Source of the DNA: Treponema sp. UBA4267
Lineage (GTDB): Bacteria > Spirochaetota > Spirochaetia > Treponematales > Treponemataceae
Length of the DNA: 64,000 nt
Reading direction: 5' to 3'
Assembly: GCA_002395155.1 (NCBI GenBank)
Contig: DGWD01000035.1
Span: 1 to 64,000 of the forward strand
Shown here: piece after piece, positions 34,982 to 43,259 of the stretch
Position numbering within the stretch: the first letter of the stretch is position 1
Layout: each line of letters starts with the position of its first letter
Notes under the pieces: model-generated
Told to the model about the DNA's origin: nothing
Seen by the model: the letters and a program-made list of their open reading frames with translations, nothing else
The model's database searches: none
Made by a program: the position numbers and the translations under genes

Positions 34982-35659
34982 CTAGCTTTCAATTAAACCG
35001 TCAAATATTTTGATGCAGCGTTCTACCGAATTTCCAATTCTGGGGTCATGGGTTACAATGATGACGGTTGTGCCGTTTGTTTTATTTATTTCCCTAAAAA
35101 GTTCCATAACCTGAACTCCAGTTTCACTATCAAGGGCACCAGTTGGTTCATCGGCTAGAAGAATTTTGGGTCTGGTGATCATGGCACGGGCAATTGCGAC
35201 TCTTTGCTTTTGTCCTCCAGAAAGTTCGTGGGGCCGGTGATTAAGTCTTTCTCCTAATCCAACTGCTTTTAGGGCCTCTTTTGCTCTTTCAAGCCTTTCT
35301 CCTTTATCAACCTTCTGGTACTTTAGGGGCAGCATAACATTTTCCAAAACTGTCATAGCAGGAATAAGATGGTACTGCTGGAAAACAAAACCAATTGTAA
35401 TGTTTCTTAGCTGGGCGAGTTCTTTTTCGTTCATCACAGCGGTTTCTCTGCCGTTTATTGCCACAAGACCGCTGGAAGGCCTGTCCAGGCAACCAATCAT
35501 ATTCATACAAGTGGATTTGCCAGACCCTGAAGGTCCCATAATTGCAGTAAATTCGCCCTGTTCTATTTCAAAAGAAATGCCTCTTAAGGCTTGAACCTGG
35601 TTATCTCCCATAAAGTAGGTTTTTACAACTTTATCAAGTTTTACAACTGTTTCGCTCAT
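34982..35659 (-). CDS. MacB/LolD-type ABC transporter ATPase
   Basis: 225 residues. Walker A GPSGSGKST (42-50), a Q-loop in FVFQQYHLIP, the signature LSGGQKQRVAIARA and Walker B ILLADEPTGALD are all intact, followed by the switch histidine in VTHD. It energises the permease encoded 37 bp downstream. The ATG at 35657-35659 has GAGG 6 nt upstream; the TTG six codons earlier is less likely. Third gene of the four-gene export operon. Confidence 0.95.
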   Translation of the reverse strand: MSETVVKLDKVVKTYFMGDNQVQALRGISFEIEQGEFTAIMGPSGSGKSTCMNMIGCLDRPSSGLVAINGRETAVMNEKELAQLRNITIGFVFQQYHLIPAMTVLENVMLPLKYQKVDKGERLERAKEALKAVGLGERLNHRPHELSGGQKQRVAIARAMITRPKILLADEPTGALDSETGVQVMELFREINKTNGTTVIIVTHDPRIGNSVERCIKIFDGLIES

Positions 35660-35709
35660 AAACGCCTCTTGTTTCAAATTGCTGTGTTTAAGCTTTTAGA
35701 TGATGGAGT

Positions 35710-36783
35710 TTACATTCCTGGTGGTGGTCCGCCGGCTCCAGCACCGCCGCCCGTTCCGTTTCCACCGCCGGCTCTGCCGAAGCCTCCCTGACCTCCCATT
35801 CCGCCTTCGCGGTTTTTGTTCCAGCCAGATGATTTAGGTTTTGTAAGCTGTTTTAATACTTCGCCACCAGAAAGGCCTTCCAAAATTTTGACATATTCTT
35901 TGCCATAACGTTGAACGCTAACATTTATAACTTTGCCTGAACGTGCAAGTTCGACATAGGCCTGGCCATCTTCATCATAAGCAATGGCGTACCTTGAAAC
36001 TACAAGATTTTCTTCTGTAGGGCTAAGTTCAATTTTTCCGGTAAAAGAAAAGTTTGGCAAAATTGCAGCAGGGTAATTATCAATTCTAACTTTGGCAGTA
36101 ACAACGGTTGCTCCTCGGGAAGTTATTTCGCCAATTGCAGGCCAGCCTGTTACATATCCTTCTACAGTTTCATTTTCCAGGGCGGAGAAAGTAAAGTTTA
36201 CCTTTTGTCCAACAGCCAGTTTTTGTACATCTGTTTCGGCAATTTCAACTTCGGCGGTCAAATAATCAATGTTTACTAAAGTTCCAACTGTATCTTTTGC
36301 TTCAAGGGAATCTCCAACGGCAACGTCTAAATCTGCTACAATTCCGTCAAAGGTTGCTACAACCTGGCGATCGGCAATTTTTTGTACAAGAGAAAGTCTC
36401 TGGGTCTCCATCAATTTTAATTCTCTTTCTGAGCCAGAAATTCTTGTGGTGGCCATATCGTAATCGTGCTTGGCAAGGTTGTATTGTTCTGTAGTATCAT
36501 CCAGCTGCAAAATAACATCGCCTTTTTTTACTTTGTCGCCGGCCTGAACATAAACTGCAAGAACGGTCCCGTCGCTTAAGGCCTGTAAAGTCTGTTCCTG
36601 GGCGGCCGCAACTGTTCCAGAAATTTCTATTACATTTTCGTAAGTTTCCTTGTTTACAGTGTAGAATACATTTTCTTTGTTTTTATTTGCCAAAAGATTT
36701 CTGATTAAGAAAAGTAGTCCCCCAATCACTATAATTCCTATTCCCGTAAAAAGGGCAATTTTAATTATTTTCTTTTTCTGCAT
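35710..36783 (-). CDS. MacA-type periplasmic adaptor (membrane fusion protein)
   Basis: 357 residues. A single membrane segment (about 5-25) is followed by the lipoyl/hairpin and barrel domains of HlyD-type adaptors (GTVAAAQEQTLQALSDGTVLAVYVQAGDKVKKGDVILQLDD and DGIVADLDVAVGDSLEAKDTVGTLV halves). The helical hairpin is short. The tail (about 325-357) is almost all Gly, with a PPPGM end, which is unusual for the family and may be a flexible extension. It links the permease to the TolC-like protein. GGGAG precedes the ATG at 36781-36783. Confidence 0.93.
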   Translation of the reverse strand: MQKKKIIKIALFTGIGIIVIGGLLFLIRNLLANKNKENVFYTVNKETYENVIEISGTVAAAQEQTLQALSDGTVLAVYVQAGDKVKKGDVILQLDDTTEQYNLAKHDYDMATTRISGSERELKLMETQRLSLVQKIADRQVVATFDGIVADLDVAVGDSLEAKDTVGTLVNIDYLTAEVEIAETDVQKLAVGQKVNFTFSALENETVEGYVTGWPAIGEITSRGATVVTAKVRIDNYPAAILPNFSFTGKIELSPTEENLVVSRYAIAYDEDGQAYVELARSGKVINVSVQRYGKEYVKILEGLSGGEVLKQLTKPKSSGWNKNREGGMGGQGGFGRAGGGNGTGGGAGAGGPPPGM

Positions 36784-36811
36784 ATTTCGCTCCCTGTTTT
36801 TTGTCCTATTC

Positions 36812-38254
36812 TTAATCTGCAACAAAAAGGCTTTGAAGCTCGTTGTTGTAGATGATGAAGTCAATTAAATTACTTATTAGCTTTACCTTGTAATTTTTTG
36901 CATTAGATAAAGCCGAAAGGTATTCGCTTTCTTTTATAAGGCCTGCCTTATAGTGGGTTTCAAGTTGATTTGCCAGGTCCTGGTACATGGTGTAGCTTTC
37001 GTTGTAGCTTTGTTTATTCCATTGCAAATCTTGAAGTTCCTGTTCTTTATCAACCTTAACTGTTTCAAAATTTGTTCTTGCATTTTCAATTGCCAAAAGC
37101 TCCTGTTCTTCGGTAAGGTCGTTCGTTTTTTTTGTTATGGAGTTTTGAAAAAATGTTGATGGAGAAAGGCTGGCACTAAATGTGTAAGCAGGATTGCCTC
37201 CCTGTACAGGAATACTGACCCCTGCTGTTAGATTAAGGCCGCCAATTGTAGAAGTAAGTCCTGTATCTATAGTGTTTGATGATGTTGTTGAATTGTTGAA
37301 GGTGTAACCTCCGTTTGCTGAAAGTGTAAAACTTTTATTGGCAGATCTGGAAAGTGAATTAATTTCGTAGGTCCAGAGGGCTTCTTCAATTTCTGTATAT
37401 TTATCTGCTTCAAAGTCTTCTATATTTAAGGCTTGTACCTGGGGCAGGTCAGAAGGAATTAAATCGTAAAAATCTGTATCTTGATCCAGGGTGATTTCGT
37501 AACCGCATTTTTTATAAAAGAGCAAATAATCGTGGATTAAGGAACGGATTTTGCTGTCTATATCATGCTGGTCTGACATTACTTTCATTTGGGCTAATTT
37601 GTAGGTAGATGATGCTGTAGAATAGCCTTTTGCCTTTATGCTTTCAAAGTCGATTGTATCGGTGTAAAGCTGGGTCTGGGCTGTAATAATTTCGCTGGTA
37701 CTTGTAAGCAGGGCTTTTAGCTGGGTGTAAAAGTCTGTTTCGCTCTGGAGTGCTTGTTTTTGAAGGTTGCGTTTGGCCTGGGTAAGGTTTCTTTGGGCTG
37801 TTAAAAGGGTAATTTTTCTAGATAATGATGATGAAGAAACAAGGTCAACTGAAAGGTTTAGTTTTGTGTCGCTTAGGGAGTTGGAATCCGAATTGGAATT
37901 GGCAAAGTCCCAGTTTGTTATGCTGGCTCCACTACTTGCCGAAAGAGTCAGGTTTGAAGCTTGTGGGAGGCTGGCACTTACGCCTGCAGATTTTACGGTA
38001 AGAGTAGATTTGTCTCCAAGGGTTTGAATTGTTACGCTTCCTGTTGAAAGTGTTATGTCGAATCCTTCTTCAATTTTGCTGGATTGCAGGGCTAACTGGG
38101 CTTTTTCTGCTTCAATTGTAAGGTCTTTTAAGTTGGAATCGTTTTTAAGGTAGGAATAAAACAGTTCCTGAGTTGAAATTTTTTCAAAGGAAAACAAATT
38201 GTGTGTTCCTAGGGAAATAATTGTAATTGCTAAAAAAGATAATGTTTTCTTCAT
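36812..38254 (-). CDS. TolC-like outer-membrane efflux protein
   Basis: 480 residues with a signal peptide (about 1-22). Two halves of long helices with Ser/Thr-rich strands between them match the TolC fold (LQALNIEDFEADKYTEIEEALWTYEIN and QELLAIENARTNFETVKVDKEQEL). It is the first gene of the operon and should form the outer-membrane duct. GGGAG lies 7 nt before the ATG at 38252-38254. The gap upstream holds a long inverted repeat that may act as an operator or as a terminator of the preceding gene. Confidence 0.92.
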   Translation of the reverse strand: MKKTLSFLAITIISLGTHNLFSFEKISTQELFYSYLKNDSNLKDLTIEAEKAQLALQSSKIEEGFDITLSTGSVTIQTLGDKSTLTVKSAGVSASLPQASNLTLSASSGASITNWDFANSNSDSNSLSDTKLNLSVDLVSSSSLSRKITLLTAQRNLTQAKRNLQKQALQSETDFYTQLKALLTSTSEIITAQTQLYTDTIDFESIKAKGYSTASSTYKLAQMKVMSDQHDIDSKIRSLIHDYLLFYKKCGYEITLDQDTDFYDLIPSDLPQVQALNIEDFEADKYTEIEEALWTYEINSLSRSANKSFTLSANGGYTFNNSTTSSNTIDTGLTSTIGGLNLTAGVSIPVQGGNPAYTFSASLSPSTFFQNSITKKTNDLTEEQELLAIENARTNFETVKVDKEQELQDLQWNKQSYNESYTMYQDLANQLETHYKAGLIKESEYLSALSNAKNYKVKLISNLIDFIIYNNELQSLFVAD

Positions 38255-38289
38255 GCAAGGCTCCCGTTTCTTTATCATTGTTAAATAAA

Positions 38290-38362
38290 ATATACTTTCT
38301 TAAGAGCTCTATTTCTTTAAACGAAAATTAGTAAAAGATTAGAAAACTCTAAGAAAGTATAT
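38290..38362. promoter_or_regulatory. Long inverted repeat upstream of the TolC-like operon
   Basis: ATATACTTTCTTAAGAG (38290-38306) and CTCTAAGAAAGTATAT (38347-38362) are complementary over 16 bp with a one-base bulge, 40 bp apart. It lies 36 bp upstream of the first gene of the export operon and 70 bp past the TraB gene. Its low G+C and long loop make an operator pair as likely as a terminator. Confidence 0.5.
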
Positions 38363-38432
38363 CTAAACAGAAGTTTGCAAAGATTTATAAAATCTTTCTT
38401 TATAAAATGTAATTGTTTTGTTTATGTTTTAC

Positions 38433-39623
38433 TCATGCCTGATTCATGTTTGAGAGCTGGCCAATAATATCTGCACCTGCAACAAATGTTCCAATAGCAG
38501 AACCCAGAGTAGACATTATAAAAATAAGCAAAATACGAAGAATTCTGTTTTTATAAAAGCCCTTTAAGCTTGAAACATCATCCTGGAGGGTTTCCATATC
38601 TGAAACTCTTGGTTTGCATACGATTGCCTGAATAAGGGCTGTACAAAAACCAATTCCTACAAATGGACAAAGGGATGTAAGTGGGGCTCCTACAAAGGCA
38701 ATTACAATTGTAAGAGGGTGGGCTGCAGCAATTGCCGAAAGTATGGCGGCTGGTATTGAATTCCATAAGAACCAGGTTGTAAGCATTTGACTTCCGGCCT
38801 TTGCTCCACCATAAATAAATCCTGCTACAATTAATCCAATTATAAGGGCTGGAATAAGCCACATAAAGATTTTTCCAACAATTCCTTTTGGTGGCAGCTG
38901 GGAAATTTCTTCTACATCTGGGCTTTCCTGGCCGGCAGCAAGTTTGTTCAGGTGGGCTTCAACACCAGGCAGGTGTCCGGCTCCAAGAACTGCTACAATG
39001 TTGTTTCCTTTAGAAGTCCAAATTTTACTGGCAAGGAACTTGTCTCTTTCATCAATAAGAACTGCTTTAATTACAGGCATATCTTTAGAAAGTTCGTTCA
39101 TCATGGAATCCATTTCGCTGTTGTTTTTAAGCTTTTCTACTTCTTCTGGTTCTATTTCTTCTTTTGAGAAAGCACTGGAAAGTAAAAGTGCAAAAAGTTT
39201 AATTTTGCCCCAGAAGGAGTTTTTTCCCCAGGCACGTTTCAAAGTTATTTGAATAGGACGGTCTACCAGCGAAGTAGGAATGTTTAGTTCCTTGGCCACT
39301 TTTATAGCGGCAAGCATTTCGTCTCCAGGTTTTACTCCAGCGTTTAAGCCCATTCTTCTTTGGAAAGAAGCAAGAATAAGGTTTGCCAGCATAAGGAAGC
39401 CTTCGTGGCGTTTTAAAACCTTTACAATATCAAGCTGGCTATATTTATTTGGATTTTGGATTGAATCTGCACGTTTTTCGTCCAGTTCAATTGCAACACA
39501 GTCTGGTTTAATTTCTTTGATAGTGTTTTCTACTTCTTCTATACTCTCTTTAGAAACGTGTGCTGTTCCTACAAGAGTGATTGTTCTTCCATTAAGTTCT
39601 AATTTTTTCTGAGTCTGGCTCAT
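38433..39623 (-). CDS. TraB-family membrane protein
   Basis: 396 residues. The N-terminal TraB/PrgY domain has the family GTAHVS motif (19-24), AIELDEKRADSI and VAVLGAGHLPGV; the C-terminal half (about 250-396) has about four membrane segments. Family members are poorly understood; some are proposed metalloproteases that act on signal peptides or in membrane homeostasis. Its start overlaps the stop of the upstream TPR lipoprotein gene by 4 bp (ATGA type), so the two are translationally coupled. Confidence 0.9.
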   Translation of the reverse strand: MSQTQKKLELNGRTITLVGTAHVSKESIEEVENTIKEIKPDCVAIELDEKRADSIQNPNKYSQLDIVKVLKRHEGFLMLANLILASFQRRMGLNAGVKPGDEMLAAIKVAKELNIPTSLVDRPIQITLKRAWGKNSFWGKIKLFALLLSSAFSKEEIEPEEVEKLKNNSEMDSMMNELSKDMPVIKAVLIDERDKFLASKIWTSKGNNIVAVLGAGHLPGVEAHLNKLAAGQESPDVEEISQLPPKGIVGKIFMWLIPALIIGLIVAGFIYGGAKAGSQMLTTWFLWNSIPAAILSAIAAAHPLTIVIAFVGAPLTSLCPFVGIGFCTALIQAIVCKPRVSDMETLQDDVSSLKGFYKNRILRILLIFIMSTLGSAIGTFVAGADIIGQLSNMNQA

Positions 39624-41068
39624 TCTTTAAGTCCCCATTCTGCAATTCTATATTCAAAGAACATTGGAGCCTGCATGTTTGTTACTTTTCCATAATATTC
39701 TTTTGCAAGTTCATTTGCTTTGATAATTTCGCAGTAAAGTCCCATGTAGAATAGCATTTTACCCTTGATGTTACTATCACTTTCTTTGTTGATTTTTTGA
39801 GTAAGCTGGCTTTCGGCATTCCTACTATATGTGTCTCCAAAGAATCTTACCATTGCATATTCGTTTGAGTTATAGTCCATTTTCTTTAACTGAGCGGCTA
39901 TAACTTTTTTTGCCCCCTGAGGATTGTCCATTTTGTAGTAGCAGGCTGCAATCATAAGAGCATATGCCCAGTTTAAATGATTAAGTTTTGGGTCGCTTGC
40001 ACGGTAGTTGTAGGCTGTATTAAAAAGTTTGATTGCTTCTGCATAGTTTTTCTGGTGGTATTCCAAAATTGCGGCAGATTCGTAGGCGTAATAGTAGTTA
40101 GGATTTGTTTCAATTACCTTGTGGTAATTTTTTAGGGCTAAATCGAACTTTTCTAAATCATCATAATTGCCGGCAAGATATGCGTATGCCAAAAAGTAGT
40201 CTGGTTCTATTGTTGCAGCGTGTTCCCAGGCTTTTGCGGCATCATCAAACTTTCCGAGATAACGCAGATAGGTTCCGTAATCCATCCAGTAATCGTAATT
40301 TTCTGGGTCATATTTTAAGGCTTCTTCAACATAAGAAATTGCTTTGAGGTAGTTTTCGTCGTTGTAGGCCAGTTTTCCCATGTAAGCAAGGGCAGCTGAA
40401 TTTTGAGGATTTTTATCTATAAGTTTCTGGAAATATACTTTCGAAGTTTTTAATTCATCTGTGTAGTAAGATGTCTGAGCATATCCAAACATTGCATCTT
40501 CGTTTTCTGGGTCGCCTTTTAAAGCTTTTGCGTATGACTGGCGGGCTAGTTTGTATTTTTTATTTAAAACATAATCCTGGGCCTTTTGAATATTTATGGC
40601 TGGGTTGTAAGGATCCTGCTTTAAGATTTTATTGGCAATTTGGGAATAGGAAGTTTTGTCTCCCTTGGCATAGTTTGCCATGGAAATAAGTTCCAAAGCA
40701 TCCATATTTTTACTGTCTATTTCCAGAACTTTATTTGCTACTGAAATTGCATTATCAAACTGGGAGTCTGAATAATAGAGGGCCCCCAGTATCATTTTTA
40801 AGTCCAGGTCTCCTTCCAGGCTTTTTGGAATTTTTGCAAAATGATCAATTGCTCCTTTTGTGTCACCTTTTTCTAGAAGTGCCTGAAGTTCCTTTGCAAA
40901 CTGAATGTTTGGAGGGTCTTTTTCCTTTTTAGGTTCACTCTTTTTTTCTTCTTTTGTGATAAGTGGAGCTTCTTTTTCAGCTGTGTCTGAATCTGGTTTT
41001 GTAGCACAGGCAGTCAGAATAAGTGCAGAAAGAATTGCAACAACTGGAAATAACTTCATTTTAATCAT
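39620..41068 (-). CDS. TPR-repeat lipoprotein
   Basis: 482 residues. A signal with lipobox LTAC marks a lipoprotein, then a charged linker, then about nine tetratricopeptide repeats (about 55-400), for example AALAYMGKLAYNDENYLKAISYVEEALKYDPENYDYW. Such proteins act as assembly platforms in the periplasm. It is coupled by a 4-bp overlap to the TraB gene. AAGGA lies 7 nt before the ATG at 41066-41068. The gene is divergent from the 697-residue envelope protein. Confidence 0.9.
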   Translation of the reverse strand: MIKMKLFPVVAILSALILTACATKPDSDTAEKEAPLITKEEKKSEPKKEKDPPNIQFAKELQALLEKGDTKGAIDHFAKIPKSLEGDLDLKMILGALYYSDSQFDNAISVANKVLEIDSKNMDALELISMANYAKGDKTSYSQIANKILKQDPYNPAINIQKAQDYVLNKKYKLARQSYAKALKGDPENEDAMFGYAQTSYYTDELKTSKVYFQKLIDKNPQNSAALAYMGKLAYNDENYLKAISYVEEALKYDPENYDYWMDYGTYLRYLGKFDDAAKAWEHAATIEPDYFLAYAYLAGNYDDLEKFDLALKNYHKVIETNPNYYYAYESAAILEYHQKNYAEAIKLFNTAYNYRASDPKLNHLNWAYALMIAACYYKMDNPQGAKKVIAAQLKKMDYNSNEYAMVRFFGDTYSRNAESQLTQKINKESDSNIKGKMLFYMGLYCEIIKANELAKEYYGKVTNMQAPMFFEYRIAEWGLKE

Positions 41069-41089
41069 TTTCTATTCCTTATTATATAG

Positions 41090-41118
41090 TTGAAATTAAA
41101 CGAATCATTAGCTAAACT
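41090..41118 (+). promoter_or_regulatory. Predicted promoter of the 697-residue envelope protein
   Basis: TTGAAA (41090-41095), a 17-bp spacer and TAAACT (41113-41118), with 9 nt to the ATG and no Shine-Dalgarno. Confidence 0.4.
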
Positions 41119-41127
41119 GATAAAACG

Positions 41128-43221
41128 ATGAGCATCAGGATTATTAGAAAAGCCTTGTGTCTGCTTCTTGTCGATATCGTTATTATCATCGGCATTTTTG
41201 TTTTACAATTTAGAACAGATTCAAGCATTATTCAAAAAATTGGAAACCTTCAATTTTCATTTTCTCAATCAGAAAACAAGGATAATGAATTATTCCTTTT
41301 GAATAAAGTCCGTATTTCTTACAACGGAATTAATTTCTATTTCGATGATCAGACTCCTGCAATTGTAAGAGATAAGAATTCTGAAATTATTCCTGTAAGC
41401 TTCACCGGCTATGAAAAGAAAGATGACCTTTCCTATATTTTAAACTTTTCAAAAGGCGTAAAGGTTACATTTGAATTAGCTTCTCTTGATCCTAACGCTT
41501 CTCTTGCTATTATTGCAGATATTCCTTCCGACATTCAGGATTTTGCTATTCCTTACAATTTCTCTGCAAATATGAGAATTCAGAAGGAAGAAGATAATCG
41601 TGTAATTTTAAATACAAAGAAATCTTCTTGGGAAGCTTCGGCATTCTCTCTTGAGTCAGGTTATTTTGATATGAACAAAAGAGATTATGTTGCTACTTAT
41701 TCCCTTTACGACGAAACTCAGAAATTTACCTTTGATACAATTGTTAATCTTGAAATTGCCGATTTGCTTGTTTATGAACAGAATATTCAGAACTTTAAGA
41801 ATAATCTTGTTTCTTCTTTCAAGGCAAACAATTCCGAATCAAATATTTCTGAACAGGTTATTGTTTCTTATCTTGCAGCTCAGCTTGAAAATGGTAATTA
41901 TATTCAGGCTCTGGACGATATTCCAACTAACCTTAAGAAGAGCCGCCAGAGAACTTACCTTTCTGCCCCTTACTTAAATACTCTGGAAGAAATGAACAAG
42001 CTTCTTGAAGCCTCTATTAATGATTACGAAAACAAGATAAGCGAAAGTGCAAATAACGGTAATCTGGATATCTTTACTGTTCATAATATTGCTAACTTTA
42101 TGTGTGTTCATTCTAAGCCTGCAACTGTAATTAAACTTTTACAGTTTGCTGCTTCAAGTGATATTTCTAATTCATCATTGGCTCAGGCTACAGGTATTCT
42201 TTCTGTTTATAATGATCTGGCATCATTGAATTCTGCATATGCGGCTTATCTGGAACCAGTTCTTAATGATTGTGTTGATCGAATTACAGAATCTTGTTCA
42301 TTCGATAATAATGTACTTACAATTTCCGAAAATGATACCTTCCTTTCTGTTATTCAGGCTGTTGAAACTGGTGTTGCCCTTATGCGTTACGGTTATATCA
42401 GTCAGAATGTTACATTGCAGAAGGCTGGATATGTACTTGTTAACTCTTATATGTCAGATTCTTCATCTTACGATTTGAGAACTCTGGCAAATCTTTATCC
42501 AATTATTGCTTATGATAACAAGTTCTATCCTCACTTTGAAAAAATTGATACTAAAGATAATCTTAATGTATGGGCTTGGACTTGTGCTAAGTCAATTAAT
42601 TGTGAAAAAGATGCAGATAATTCAATTATTCTTACAATTGACTTCCCAGAAACTTATACTCACTATTTAATTGTAAAAGGTATTCCTCAGTTCTCTAGCA
42701 TTTACATTTATGATATGGCCTTCCGTACAGACCCAAGATTTGAAACTTACAATTCTTCTGGATATGTTTATAAAACTGGAAGTCAGACACTTCTTCTTAA
42801 ATCTAGACATAAGAGCCAGATTGAAACTGTTCGTCTTGAATACAGAGATAGAGTTCCTTCAAATAATACTGTTCCTGCTGCAACTATAAACAAGCCTGCT
42901 TCTGATGCTGTTCAAGATAAAGTTGAAAGCAGCAGTACAAGTGAAAGTGGAGCAACTACATCTACAACTACAACAAATACTCAGACTAAGACTGAAACTC
43001 CTGCAGAAACTACAAGTACTAAACAGGAGACTTCTAAACCAGCTGTAGAAGAAAAGGTAAATACCGAAAGTTCTACATCAGAAGCTGCAAAGTCTGACAC
43101 TAGTGTAGCTCCTGCCGCTGACGGCGAAGAAAAAGCATCTGATGAAGGTCAGAAAGAAGAATCTGCAGAAGCAGAGAATCAACAGACTAAGTCACGATGG
43201 CGTCGTGGTAAAAGTAACTAA
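41128..43221 (+). CDS. Anchored periplasmic protein of unknown function
   Basis: 697 residues. One N-terminal membrane segment (about 8-27) is followed by a beta-rich domain (about 35-210), a helical domain (about 215-475), another beta domain with many aromatic residues (about 480-570), and a tail (about 575-697) of Thr/Ser/Glu/Lys low complexity ending in SRWRRGKSN. I do not recognise the family; the layout suggests an inner-membrane-anchored envelope protein with a flexible tail. No Shine-Dalgarno is present and the predicted -10 lies close to the ATG. Confidence 0.85.
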   Translation: MSIRIIRKALCLLLVDIVIIIGIFVLQFRTDSSIIQKIGNLQFSFSQSENKDNELFLLNKVRISYNGINFYFDDQTPAIVRDKNSEIIPVSFTGYEKKDDLSYILNFSKGVKVTFELASLDPNASLAIIADIPSDIQDFAIPYNFSANMRIQKEEDNRVILNTKKSSWEASAFSLESGYFDMNKRDYVATYSLYDETQKFTFDTIVNLEIADLLVYEQNIQNFKNNLVSSFKANNSESNISEQVIVSYLAAQLENGNYIQALDDIPTNLKKSRQRTYLSAPYLNTLEEMNKLLEASINDYENKISESANNGNLDIFTVHNIANFMCVHSKPATVIKLLQFAASSDISNSSLAQATGILSVYNDLASLNSAYAAYLEPVLNDCVDRITESCSFDNNVLTISENDTFLSVIQAVETGVALMRYGYISQNVTLQKAGYVLVNSYMSDSSSYDLRTLANLYPIIAYDNKFYPHFEKIDTKDNLNVWAWTCAKSINCEKDADNSIILTIDFPETYTHYLIVKGIPQFSSIYIYDMAFRTDPRFETYNSSGYVYKTGSQTLLLKSRHKSQIETVRLEYRDRVPSNNTVPAATINKPASDAVQDKVESSSTSESGATTSTTTTNTQTKTETPAETTSTKQETSKPAVEEKVNTESSTSEAAKSDTSVAPAADGEEKASDEGQKEESAEAENQQTKSRWRRGKSN

Positions 43222-43259
43222 AACACTAGAAAATAATTTATAAAAGACTTAAGGAAGTT

